Shown: positions 1 to 7,445 of the stretch, piece after piece
Position numbering within the stretch: position 1 is the first letter of the stretch
Layout of the letters: each line of letters opens with the position of its first letter
Notes under the pieces: model-generated
Seen by the model: only the letters and a program-made list of their open reading frames with translations
What the model was told of the DNA's origin: nothing
The model's database searches: none
Assembly (NCBI GenBank): GCA_938016265.1
Contig: CALLWB010000025.1
Location: 1-64,000, forward strand
Direction: 5' to 3'
DNA length: 64,000 nucleotides
Origin: an uncultured Saprospiraceae bacterium
GTDB lineage: Bacteria; Bacteroidota; Bacteroidia; Chitinophagales; Saprospiraceae
Made by a program: the position numbers and the translations under genes

Positions 1-112
1 CTTGGTGGTGGTTGGCAATCGGCAGATTATGCAGATGCATCCAATCTACAAATCACTGGTGGATTTTATTGGAGTGAATGGAGCGTTTATGAGTGTGGAA
101 GATCAAGCGTAA
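1..112 (+). CDS. C-terminal end of a probable superfamily 1 (DNA2/NAM7-like) helicase, partial
   Basis: The gene enters from outside the window and is read in frame 2, ending with TAA at 110-112. The 36 visible residues contain a VVVGN strand followed by a helix with NRQIMQMHPIYKSLVDFI. This resembles the last strand and helix of UvrD/Upf1-like helicases, where a 'vvvGnr...L...p.yk.Li.f' segment closes the second RecA domain. That resemblance is from memory of the family; too little is visible for catalytic motifs. Frame 1 is also open, to 177, but its residues look less protein-like, with clusters of Trp, Arg and Ser. The frame choice is an inference. Confidence 0.45.
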   Translation, partial: LVVVGNRQIMQMHPIYKSLVDFIGVNGAFMSVEDQA

Positions 113-433
113 GTAGAAGGGGGGAGAAAGATTGGATAATGCGAATGAATTCTCCTTTACTGAAAACCGAATTTTGATTTGTTGGATTGTAGGATTGCGA
201 TGATTTTTTTAGGGTTGTTATTTAGCTGTTATGGTAGTCAATCCATCACCTAAGAAATAAGAAATAACTGTTCGGCGACTTCAATTACGTTAATGTTTTG
301 GCAATTAAAATGACCTGATTCACCAGACAAAGGACTGCAGATAATAACTAAAAGTAAAAGGTATCCAAGAATGGATTGCGTCTCCAAGTATTCCAAAAAA
401 ATGTTAGATTTGCGTCAACACTAAAAAACATTT
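113..433. other. Intergenic region of about 320 nt with one promoter element
   Basis: The stretch is AT-rich and has no convincing open frame apart from the weaker frame-1 extension to 177. The only signal I recognise is the TAGATTTG element at 405-412 in front of the bestrophin gene. Confidence 0.5.
405..412 (+). promoter_or_regulatory. Bacteroidota -7 element (TAGATTTG) of the bestrophin gene
   Basis: TAGATTTG fits the Bacteroidota consensus TAnnTTTG exactly and lies 21 nt before the ATG at 434. No TTG -33 element is seen at 17-23 nt; the nearest is 26 nt upstream at 376-378. Confidence 0.45.
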
Positions 434-1552
434 ATGTATACTAAACGTATTTTCCCCTTACGAGGCATGTTGGTTTGGACTAAGAAGTACATTCTGATTT
501 TTCTACTGATATCTGTAGTTCCTGTTTTTTTGTTTGATGTACTAAATTGGAAGTGGTTGCACTTGCCTTGGTTGCCGATTGGGCTGCTGGGTACTGCTGT
601 TGCCTTTATTGCAGGTTTTAAGAACAATGCCTCTTATGACAAGTTGTGGGAAGCACGGAAAATTTGGGGAGGGATTGTCAATTCTTCAAGGTCCTGGACA
701 ATTATGATAAAGGACTTCATTACTAATGATCATGCAAAATCAAAACTTAGCGAAAGTGAATTGAGGACCGTGCACAAAGAGCTGGTTTACCGACATGTGG
801 CCTGGATGACTGCGCTGCGGTATCAACTAAGGCAACCCAAACCCTGGGAGGAATATTTAAACAAAAAAAGAGAAAATGTAAAATTTAAGAATAGACTCTT
901 CCAAATACCTGAACATACAATGTCCTTAGAAGATGCACTGGATCCGTACATCACCAAAGAAGAAAAAGCAATAATACTGGCAAAGGGCAATCGCCCCTCA
1001 CAACTGCTGGGAATTCAGTCCAAACGATTAAGAGAGCTGTATCAAGCTGGATTGATTGAAGATTTCCGACATATGGAAATGAAAAACATGTTGGTAGAGC
1101 TTTACACCCTTCAAGGGAAATCAGAACGAATCAAAAACTTTCCCTATCCTCGGCAATTTGCTACTTTAAATTTTCTGTTTGTTTGGATATTTATCATTTT
1201 GCTCCCCTTTGGTGTGATGAACGAATTTGAAAGTATTGGTGGTGGTTTTATTGAAGACCTGAAGCGACATGCTTTAGAACAACATGACCAGCACACTGGT
1301 TTTTTTCACGCTTTACCGCACTTTTTGGGAATGCATTTTGTTTGGCTGTCTGTTCCTTTTAGCGCCTTGATCTCCTGGGTGTTTTATTGTATTGAATTGA
1401 TTGGTGAAAACACAGAGAATCCTTTCCAGGGTGGCGTAAACGATGTACCCATTTCTAGCATGAGCCGTGGGATAGAAATTGATATCAGACAACTGATTGA
1501 TGATACTGATATCCCTAAGCCATTGGTATGGGAAAACGACATTGTATTGTAG
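434..1552 (+). CDS. Bestrophin-family membrane protein (putative chloride/anion channel)
   Basis: This 372-residue protein matches the bacterial bestrophin family (RFP-TM, formerly UPF0187), which form pentameric anion or cation channels in the inner membrane. Hydrophobic segments are visible near residues 18-38, 47-62, 242-261 and 301-323. The FKNNASYDKLWEARKIWG stretch after the second helix and the IGENTENPF segment near the C-terminus (the counterpart of the acidic cluster in eukaryotic bestrophins) are the family hallmarks. The length is slightly above the usual bacterial 290-330 residues because of a charged cytoplasmic insert around residues 130-230. It stands alone, with a minus-strand gene converging from the right. 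The ion selectivity cannot be read from the sequence. Confidence 0.88.
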   Translation: MYTKRIFPLRGMLVWTKKYILIFLLISVVPVFLFDVLNWKWLHLPWLPIGLLGTAVAFIAGFKNNASYDKLWEARKIWGGIVNSSRSWTIMIKDFITNDHAKSKLSESELRTVHKELVYRHVAWMTALRYQLRQPKPWEEYLNKKRENVKFKNRLFQIPEHTMSLEDALDPYITKEEKAIILAKGNRPSQLLGIQSKRLRELYQAGLIEDFRHMEMKNMLVELYTLQGKSERIKNFPYPRQFATLNFLFVWIFIILLPFGVMNEFESIGGGFIEDLKRHALEQHDQHTGFFHALPHFLGMHFVWLSVPFSALISWVFYCIELIGENTENPFQGGVNDVPISSMSRGIEIDIRQLIDDTDIPKPLVWENDIVL

Positions 1553-1694
1553 AAGAAAAGACCATTCCAGTAGCTTATCGGATTTGCTAGAAGCGAGATG
1601 GTCCTCGTAATACTGCGAGACCGCTAGCGCTATGCGTTGAAGAGGCTTTTAAGTCCTAGTTCTCACCTCGTACTTCTAGCTTCTTTCTCCTTGC

Positions 1695-2747
1695 TCAAAC
1701 CCTCAAATAAAAATCTTCACCCATTCCAAACATGTCCTCAATAAAGACTTTATTCCCATCTTTCATTTTCAAAAAACCATTGATGTAGCCGTAAGGGCCT
1801 TGATATTTGCTTCGAAATAACAATAAATTTACATCGACAGCATGGTGGACAACCGGACGGAAAGTAAGATCGACCATTCCGTATTTATCCTTTATTGTCC
1901 AGCTACCTCTATATCCCTCCGGGCGATTAAATTTAATTGGTGGTAAGGGGTGTAATACTCCATTATACCAAAGACAATTTTCATTAAATTTTTCTTGGTT
2001 GAGTACTTGATTATCGGTGAGGTTGAATCCTAACAATGTACCGTCTGACAGCCGTTGCATACCCGTAAGCCAGTCATAGCGAGTAGGGAAGGGGTAAAAC
2101 CCTTTGTGGTCATCAATAATTAATTGACTTTCTTCTTTTTTGAACGGAAAGTGTTGTTTATCGATCGTTAGATGTCCTTTCACAGGCATAAGCGATTTAT
2201 GGGAATACATGGCACGTCGCTCCGTAAATGGGAGGCAAACCACACTAGGCTGATATAAATCAGTATTATGCTCTCCAACGAAATGAGCACTTAAGTCTGG
2301 CAACTTACCAAAACGTTTTATAGCTACCTTTATGTCTAGCAAATTAGCCCCCAAATCATGTTCTACTGCTATTGAAAAATTACGACTGGTATAAGATGCA
2401 GTAGAATTGTATAACGTATTAGGAACGTTAATAGACCACGGCAAAACTTTTTTTTCGTAGGAGTGTTTTTTATCATTTTTTATGTCGTATACGATAAATT
2501 GTACAAGTGAAATCTTTTTTGCATTGTAAAGCGCAATCATTATGAAAAAGTCACAATTATTGATTTGGAATGCTTGCCATTCACGTAACTGAATTTTTTT
2601 GATAATGTTCCCTGGGAGTAAATATGGTCGATAGGAGTCGAGTAGGTTGATCTCTTTAAATGGGGCTTTAAAACTGCCGAATTGTGGCTTGTTTTGAATG
2701 ACTGGCCTGTCACAGTTTTCGGTATTTTGTCTAGAATTGTAAGGCAT
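1695..2747 (-). CDS. DUF2804 family protein
   Basis: The 350-residue product matches the DUF2804 family, a beta-rich family of unknown function related in fold to lipocalin-like or carotenoid-synthase (CrtC-like) proteins. Recognisable features are the N-terminal FGSFKAPFKEINLLD stretch, a central HKGFYPFPTRYDW segment near residue 214 and the C-terminal YGYINGFLKMKDG plus FGMGEDFYLRV end, which corresponds to the usual 'G.f.G.....G....e...G..E' closing motif. There is no signal peptide or membrane helix, so it is probably cytoplasmic. It is monocistronic. The family assignment is fairly firm; the role is unknown. Confidence 0.8.
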   Translation of the reverse strand: MPYNSRQNTENCDRPVIQNKPQFGSFKAPFKEINLLDSYRPYLLPGNIIKKIQLREWQAFQINNCDFFIMIALYNAKKISLVQFIVYDIKNDKKHSYEKKVLPWSINVPNTLYNSTASYTSRNFSIAVEHDLGANLLDIKVAIKRFGKLPDLSAHFVGEHNTDLYQPSVVCLPFTERRAMYSHKSLMPVKGHLTIDKQHFPFKKEESQLIIDDHKGFYPFPTRYDWLTGMQRLSDGTLLGFNLTDNQVLNQEKFNENCLWYNGVLHPLPPIKFNRPEGYRGSWTIKDKYGMVDLTFRPVVHHAVDVNLLLFRSKYQGPYGYINGFLKMKDGNKVFIEDMFGMGEDFYLRV

Positions 2748-2861
2748 TACATTAAAATGATGTTAAATTTTTCTTAAAAATTGTGAAATACTAGGGGACT
2801 TAGAGAAAATCGTGTCATAATTGTAAAAAAGAAACTAATCTTCTTGACTTATTCTGTAACA

Positions 2862-2892
2862 CAAAATTATTTATCTGGATAAACCTATACAA
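2862..2892 (-). promoter_or_regulatory. Candidate minus-strand promoter of the DUF2804 gene
   Basis: On the minus strand there is a TTG (2890-2892), a 20-nt spacer and TAATTTTG (2862-2869), which fits the Bacteroidota TTG-N17-23-TAnnTTTG pattern. The start codon at 2747 lies about 115 nt downstream, so the transcript would have a long leader. Confidence 0.45.
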
Positions 2893-2933
2893 TTACCCTT
2901 TTTTATCACTCAAACCAAACCATCCAATTAGTC

Positions 2934-3122
2934 ATGAAGAACGCAATCACAATTACCCTGGCGGTACTGTTTTGTCTATCCCTATTTTCGTCTTGTACAA
3001 GATCTTGTAACGGAAATTGGTACAACAACCGAAATGTAAACGTACAGCCCCAAAATGATGTAATCAACGAAACAATCGTTTCAAACAACTTTTTCCTGGA
3101 GGAAAACGCAGTTAGTTTATAA
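2934..3122 (+). CDS. Small predicted lipoprotein
   Basis: The 62-residue product begins MKNAITITLAVLFCLSLFSSC: a positively charged start, a hydrophobic core and a lipobox-like LFSSC with the lipidated Cys at residue 21. The mature part is only about 40 residues and is Asn-rich. Small lipoproteins like this are common in Bacteroidota and usually go to the inner or outer membrane. No family is recognised. A minus-strand frame over the same bases is explained by this gene. It converges with the AlkC-type gene and is followed at once by a long inverted repeat that may end both transcripts. Confidence 0.55.
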   Translation: MKNAITITLAVLFCLSLFSSCTRSCNGNWYNNRNVNVQPQNDVINETIVSNNFFLEENAVSL

Positions 3123-3125
3123 GTT

Positions 3126-3199
3126 ACTGGGTTATTGAGTTACTAAGTTATTGAGTAGATCTTGTATTCACTAATAACTAAGTACCTTAATAACCCAAT
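3126..3199. repeat. Imperfect 28-bp inverted repeat between convergent genes
   Basis: The left arm, 3126-3152 (core GGGTTATTGAG then ACTAAGTTATT), pairs imperfectly with the right arm, 3172-3199 (core TAATAACTAAG then TTAATAACCCA), across a loop of about 19 nt. It lies just after the small lipoprotein stop and just before the end of the AlkC-type gene. It could act as a bidirectional terminator, though it has no T-tract. The arms belong to the TAATAACTTAATA-like sequence seen at other intergenic sites in this window. Confidence 0.45.
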
Positions 3200-3215
3200 A
3201 TACTTACTAATTTTT

Positions 3216-4310
3216 TCAATTAACAAGTTCGAATGGAAATTCAGCAAGCTGGTCACCGTTTACAAGGATGGCCAAGTTGTGCTTTCCAATGTAATGTTTT
3301 CTAGTTGTCCGTTCCTGAAAGCTTTGTTTTTTAGTAATGGAGACTGTTTCATTAGGATTGAATTCCGCCTCTTTTATTTGAAAGATCTTTCGATTGGTCT
3401 TTCCATTTGATTTCATGTAGTCTATACCATACTCAATTCTGAGTTTTACTATCGATTTTCCTTTCCAACAGATGTTGAAGGAGAACCGAAAGTCTTCCCC
3501 TATTCTTAACTGTGGTCGGTCGATGAGTAGGTCGGTTACACCTACCGCTTTGGTATCTCCAAATCCGAAGAGGGAGAGTGCTTTTTTGTTTCCTTGTTTA
3601 AGGAGGGTCCGCATAGCGTGCTTTACGATCCAATTGGTGTCCGGGTGATTGTCAGATAACCATCGTTCTGCTGTTTCAAGCGCTAGTTCAGGGTGATCTT
3701 TACTTATATCATTTAGATGATTGGCAACACTCTTTCTCACGTATAAGGATGGGTCTGCTTTTAGATGTTCCAATATTGGCAGGACAGGAGCTGGATCTTT
3801 TTTAAAGATAGTTAACGCGATGCTCCAGGGCAATCGTGGTCTACAACCTTCTGAAGACAGTCGCCTGACATGCTCATTTTCGTGATGTGCCCACTCTTGC
3901 ATCACCAGCATCATCCGTTTTGGATATTTTTGAATAAATGGACGCACAGCAAATTCGGAAGAGCTATATGGGGTGACCAGCTCAAGGCCCTTTACCGATT
4001 CCTCAAAATGATCCAGCCCGTAAACTTGCAGAAAATCAGGAAACAAAATTGCTGTCAAACCTTCAAATTTTGGTGCGACCAGTAACACAATATTCAACGC
4101 TTTTGGATAATCTCCAGGGAGTTGATCTCGCAGTTTCAGAACAATGTGGCGCATTCGTTCTTTCAATTCTCGATCTGCCCATTGTTTGTCGAGGACCGCT
4201 TTAGAAAATTGAGCGACATTAAATTCTGAATGAACTTTATTGAAGGCCTTTGCAATATTCCCTACCAATTCTGCATTGAATGCTGCTTTTAGTGTGAACT
4301 TTTCTTCCAA
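3216..4310 (-). CDS. AlkC-type DNA alkylation repair glycosylase (HEAT-like repeats plus Ig-like domain)
   Basis: The 364 residues match the DNA alkylation repair superfamily, AlkC branch. The N-terminal three quarters are HEAT-like helical repeats, and the stretch RRLSSEGCRPRLPW near residue 150 is the most recognisable AlkC signature. After about residue 255 the protein becomes beta-rich (LRIGEDFRFSFNICWKG and on), corresponding to the C-terminal Ig-like domain that distinguishes AlkC from AlkD. Known members remove 3-methyladenine and 3-methylcytosine without flipping the base; that substrate range is inferred here. It is monocistronic and ends at the inverted repeat. A second HEAT-type glycosylase (AlkD branch) lies at 52615-53286. 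Confidence 0.85.
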   Translation of the reverse strand: MEEKFTLKAAFNAELVGNIAKAFNKVHSEFNVAQFSKAVLDKQWADRELKERMRHIVLKLRDQLPGDYPKALNIVLLVAPKFEGLTAILFPDFLQVYGLDHFEESVKGLELVTPYSSSEFAVRPFIQKYPKRMMLVMQEWAHHENEHVRRLSSEGCRPRLPWSIALTIFKKDPAPVLPILEHLKADPSLYVRKSVANHLNDISKDHPELALETAERWLSDNHPDTNWIVKHAMRTLLKQGNKKALSLFGFGDTKAVGVTDLLIDRPQLRIGEDFRFSFNICWKGKSIVKLRIEYGIDYMKSNGKTNRKIFQIKEAEFNPNETVSITKKQSFQERTTRKHYIGKHNLAILVNGDQLAEFPFELVN

Positions 4311-4436
4311 TGTGTTTCAGTTTATAGTTGAATAAATTGCTATTGGACTTAAGGCCAGAACATGAACGTGACAAATTTGCGTTAAATAGTCTACCAATTT
4401 GATAGTTGGAAGTTATCCTATGAGCAGTTACAAAAA

Positions 4437-4871
4437 TTACTCTTTCTTCTTCATATCTTTTGTCAGGACTTCGAGCTCCTGGAGAATTTTTTCCATTTTA
4501 TTCCCTACCTCTTTTGGGGATGCTTCGGGGTTGGCTGAAGGAGCTGATTTTTGACGTTCGGATTCAGACTTTAACTCCTTCATTTTGTTTTCCAGTTCCT
4601 TGACTCGATCTGGGAAATTTCCCCCAAGTTCTTCGGCTTTTTTGCCGATCTCCTTGAATAGGCCTCCTACTTTGTCAAACGCTTTTTCATACTTTCCGTT
4701 TTTGAAATTTTCCTTTTCTGCTTTTAGTAAATTGACAACAGTTACCCCTAGATCTTTAGCCTTTTCTGTAACTTCCCTGCTTCGCGCCTTGTCTTCTTCT
4801 GATCCATAATAATAGTTGTAGGTTAATACACCAATAACTGCTATAATAAGAAAGGACAGTATTCGTTTCAT
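4437..4871 (-). CDS. Small membrane-anchored coiled-coil protein, unknown function
   Basis: I chose the ATG at 4871, giving 144 residues that start MKRILSFLIIAVIGVLTY: a single N-terminal hydrophobic segment suited to a signal anchor. An in-frame ATG 39 nt upstream would put 13 hydrophilic residues before the anchor and is less likely. The rest is strongly charged, Lys/Glu-rich and helical, probably a coiled coil, with a Ser/Pro break around residues 105-118. It is probably anchored in the inner membrane with the helix in the periplasm. I recognise no family. It stands alone. Confidence 0.65.
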   Translation of the reverse strand: MKRILSFLIIAVIGVLTYNYYYGSEEDKARSREVTEKAKDLGVTVVNLLKAEKENFKNGKYEKAFDKVGGLFKEIGKKAEELGGNFPDRVKELENKMKELKSESERQKSAPSANPEASPKEVGNKMEKILQELEVLTKDMKKKE

Positions 4872-5124
4872 AATGATATATTTTTGGTTTAAATGACTTC
4901 TTTTAATCAAAAGTCAATATACAAGCTTTATGATTCCAAAATTAAAAAAAAGAACCCGGAAAAGGGCCTAAACCTAATTTACAGAGAATGTTTAATGCGA
5001 GAATTGACGAAATTATAAAATTGTTTACCCTCCTCCACGCCACTGAATTTATCCAAAAGACCGGGTAAATCAAATCATGCGGCCTGAATTCAAGTAATCT
5101 TTATCCTCCAATTCTAATAAAAAA

Positions 5125-5150
5125 TCGGGCGACAGTTTCCCATCGCCCGA
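5125..5150 (-). terminator. Rho-independent terminator (minus strand)
   Basis: A perfect 8-bp GC-rich stem (TCGGGCGA / TCGCCCGA) with a 10-nt loop is followed on the minus strand by a run of six T. It ends the transcript that carries the glucosaminidase gene and the small frame at 5161-5346. Confidence 0.85.
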
Positions 5151-5160
5151 CGGTTGAACT

Positions 5161-5346
5161 TCATTCTATACATTCGGGTACGAATTCATGTTCATTTGTT
5201 GAACCAACAACGAATATTTTAATAGTTCTTAAACCAATTTGTCCTTCGTCAGGAGCCCTATATAAATCCCTGATAAAAAAGAGATTATAAAGCCTTATAG
5301 TTTTTCCTAAGCCTAAAGAGATTTGGAAGATCATTCTCGATCTCAC
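5161..5346 (-). CDS. Possible small gene downstream of the glucosaminidase, 61 aa
   Basis: This open frame starts with GTG at 5346, overlapping the TAG stop of the glucosaminidase gene, or with ATG at 5334. It ends 10 nt before the terminator hairpin, so it lies inside the transcript, and without it the transcript would carry about 180 nt of untranslated sequence. The peptide has no signal peptide, repeats or Cys-rich region and matches no family I know. Position favours a real gene; composition is neutral. Confidence 0.3.
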   Translation of the reverse strand: MRSRMIFQISLGLGKTIRLYNLFFIRDLYRAPDEGQIGLRTIKIFVVGSTNEHEFVPECIE

Positions 5347-6101
5347 TATCTATCATACTGCCCAAGATCAAGCGTTTCAATAAGTCGAATTAATTTTTTT
5401 GCATACCGCTTGTCTGTGGCGTAACCAGCCTTTTGCAAACCAACTGCCCATCCTTTATAGTCTTTTCGATCTAATTTTTTTAGATGCTTATATCGCTTAC
5501 CAGACAGTAGGGTAGAGTGACTTCTATAACTTTCCCATGCGGTCTTGAATTTTCTGAAAAAGTCTTTGTGATGATCGTCCTTGAAGTTGGAACAGTGGCC
5601 TTTCTTACAGGCTTTAGAAAAGCATTTTATTCCAAAATGATTATTGTTGTTTACTGCAAGTTTGCTGTTTCCCATGTTGCTTTCTAAGAGTCCCTGGGCT
5701 AGTGTGATACTAGCAGGAATTCCAAATTTGTCCATTTCTGCCTGCGCAACTTTTTTAAAGCGGTTGATATATTTATTGCAGGCGATTGTGCGCTTAGAGG
5801 TTTTGTCCTTAGATACGGTAGAACCAAATAGTTTCTCAGGATTCATAAATAGTCCACTGCTAGTTTTTACTGCTTTACTGACAGATTGTTGTGAGCTGTT
5901 CTGATTTCCTCCTACTGCAAGTTCTACAGTTGTTTCCTTGAATAGAAAGATATAAGCAATAATACATAAGGTGCTATACTTCAAAATTCTTACTTGTGTC
6001 CTATAAGGGATCTGTCTTAAGTGATAGCCAATTGTACTAATCAATAGATAGATAATGTCAAGTAAAGACGGCCTTGCCATTGGTAAATTAGTCTTTTCCA
6101 T
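5346..6101 (-). CDS. Membrane-anchored glucosaminidase (FlgJ/LytG-like peptidoglycan hydrolase)
   Basis: From the ATG at 6101 the product has 251 residues. An N-terminal hydrophobic segment (ILKYSTLCIIAYIFLF, about residues 35-52) anchors it in the inner membrane. A Ser/Thr-rich linker leads to a GH73-type glucosaminidase domain from about residue 115 to the end. PASITLAQGLLESNMG carries the expected catalytic Glu, followed by NNNHFGIKC and, near the C-terminus, the GYATDKRYAKKL motif typical of the family. The enzyme would cut the GlcNAc-MurNAc bond in peptidoglycan. The ATG at 6143 would add 14 residues, including KTDNLKKIN, and is less likely. Confidence 0.87.
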   Translation of the reverse strand: MEKTNLPMARPSLLDIIYLLISTIGYHLRQIPYRTQVRILKYSTLCIIAYIFLFKETTVELAVGGNQNSSQQSVSKAVKTSSGLFMNPEKLFGSTVSKDKTSKRTIACNKYINRFKKVAQAEMDKFGIPASITLAQGLLESNMGNSKLAVNNNNHFGIKCFSKACKKGHCSNFKDDHHKDFFRKFKTAWESYRSHSTLLSGKRYKHLKKLDRKDYKGWAVGLQKAGYATDKRYAKKLIRLIETLDLGQYDR

Positions 6102-6501
6102 GTTAATTTTTTTTAGATTATCGGTTTTTGTCTGAAGAAACAAAAAAGGTTAATAGTCGGGTATTTTCGCTCTTCGAATACAAGTATAAAACAAATTGGT
6201 TTTAAATGCAAATATTTAGTTCAATTAATTTGTTTTTGTTGAAATGTTTTTGTATATTATTAAGTGTCGTAATTAAATATAATTGGTCATTTTGAACAGT
6301 AGCTCTTTTAGTCTAGGCTTGAATGTGTAATTGTTTGGTGTTCCTTCTTCTTGCCGATAGTAATTTCTCTTAGTGGCCATTTGTCGAAATTTATGTTTAT
6401 ACAATTCTAGATGATTGAAATTTACACCTGTTTCGTTATGCGTAATTAATTGGTAATCAAATTTATATGTTGCATTTGTTGGCAAAATCGTAAAGTCCTT
6501 A
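6102..6501. other. Divergent intergenic region with two promoters
   Basis: About 400 nt of AT-rich sequence separate the glucosaminidase and YczE-like genes. It holds the two divergent promoters listed separately. A 70-residue minus-strand frame (6273-6485) crosses the plus-strand -33 element and was not accepted as a gene. Confidence 0.5.
6181..6211 (-). promoter_or_regulatory. Candidate promoter of the glucosaminidase gene
   Basis: On the minus strand: TTG (6209-6211), 20-nt spacer, TATACTTG (6181-6188). There is one mismatch to TAnnTTTG, and the start codon is about 80 nt downstream. Confidence 0.35.
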
Positions 6502-6509
6502 TATCTTTG
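6479..6509 (+). promoter_or_regulatory. Promoter of the YczE-like gene (TTG-N20-TATCTTTG)
   Basis: TTG at 6479-6481 and TATCTTTG at 6502-6509 are separated by 20 nt, a full match to the Bacteroidota promoter pattern. The ATG at 6547 is 37 nt further on. Confidence 0.65.
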
Positions 6510-6546
6510 CAGCTTCCATTATCAATAGGTAGAATTAGTTTTAACA

Positions 6547-7164
6547 ATGAAGCAGGCAGTAGCAGGTATAGTAGGACCTTTGTTATTAGGGTATGGATCA
6601 GGGATTTCCCTTTCAGCAGGATTTGGCCCATTTGGGTTTTCCGTTTTATTAGATGGACTTTATCAGTCTTTCAGTATACCATTTTGGATCTCTCAAACAC
6701 TAATCACTCTAACTTGTTATCTAATCGCTTGGTTTTGGGGACGTATTCCCTTAGGTATAGGTACAGTTTCTACACTATTGTTGATTGGTCCAGCGATAAG
6801 TATAGGGGCGGCAATGACACCAGAAAGCCTACCATTACTAGGAAATTTGATCGCATTTTTTGTGGGTTTAGTGTTGTTTTCTTTTGGTATCTCCTTGTCG
6901 GCAGCTGCAAATATGGGACCTGATGCAATTACTGCATTGTCACTTGCCGCAGAAAAAGTAAACTCCATATCCATTCCGCTTACTTCCTTTTTATGGAATT
7001 CCATCGCAATTTGTATTGGATATCTCCTTGGTGGCAACGTTGGGATTGCGTCAATCCTCGGTCTCTGGCTAACACCCTTGCTTATCAAAGCCTTCTTGCC
7101 TAGATTGCGTGCGTTAATGCTTCCTACCAATTACAAACTTAAACGCGCTCAAGTAAGAAATTAA
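6547..7164 (+). CDS. YczE/YitT-like integral membrane protein
   Basis: The 205-residue protein is almost entirely hydrophobic, with about five or six membrane helices. It matches the YczE/YyaS family (related to the DUF161/YitT group). Typical are the glycine-rich opening with GYGSGISLSAGFGPFGFSVL and the ANMGPDAITALSL segment near residue 122, which corresponds to the family's 'a.lG..p.da' motif. The family is found in many bacteria and its function is not established; transport is often guessed. The gene has a clear promoter of its own and is monocistronic. Confidence 0.75.
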   Translation: MKQAVAGIVGPLLLGYGSGISLSAGFGPFGFSVLLDGLYQSFSIPFWISQTLITLTCYLIAWFWGRIPLGIGTVSTLLLIGPAISIGAAMTPESLPLLGNLIAFFVGLVLFSFGISLSAAANMGPDAITALSLAAEKVNSISIPLTSFLWNSIAICIGYLLGGNVGIASILGLWLTPLLIKAFLPRLRALMLPTNYKLKRAQVRN

Positions 7165-7445
7165 GTATTCTTTCTATTTGGGAACTTTTCCTTCAAATTT
7201 GTAGTTAATACTTGAAATGTCGTAAATGAAAACTTCTTTCAACATACTATTTCAGGTCCTGTTCCTGCAACCCTTATCTTAAGGGAATTCCTTTAATACC
7301 TCATTCATACCTAAATAATGAGGCGGAATCCTTCTAATCTTATTCATTTTAATTAATTTCGCAGCTTAATTGAGGCATCAATCACTATTCATTTATTAGT
7401 GGATGGTCCTTTCAAGCGTCTTAAAATTCTTACAATTAGTACATT
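7165..7445. other. leuS leader region with two small hairpins
   Basis: The region holds two short hairpins: CCCTTA/TAAGGG at 7271-7285 and CCTCATT/AATGAGG at 7299-7305 with 7317-7323. A weak -7 element, TAATTTCG, lies at 7354-7361. I see no T-box (no specifier loop or antiterminator TGGN bulge). The hairpins may be remnants of upstream termination. Confidence 0.35.

Noticed and set aside
1-177. Frame 1 as the reading frame of the leading partial gene
   Set aside because: It is open, but its peptide looks atypical, while frame 2 gives a helicase-like end. I kept frame 2 with moderate confidence.
6273-6485. 70-residue minus-strand frame in the divergent spacer
   Set aside because: Its start overlaps the -33 element of the YczE-like promoter, it has no promoter or partner gene, and the peptide resembles no family.
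7165-7445. T-box riboswitch in front of leuS
   Set aside because: Two hairpins are present, but there is no specifier loop, T-box sequence or antiterminator arrangement.
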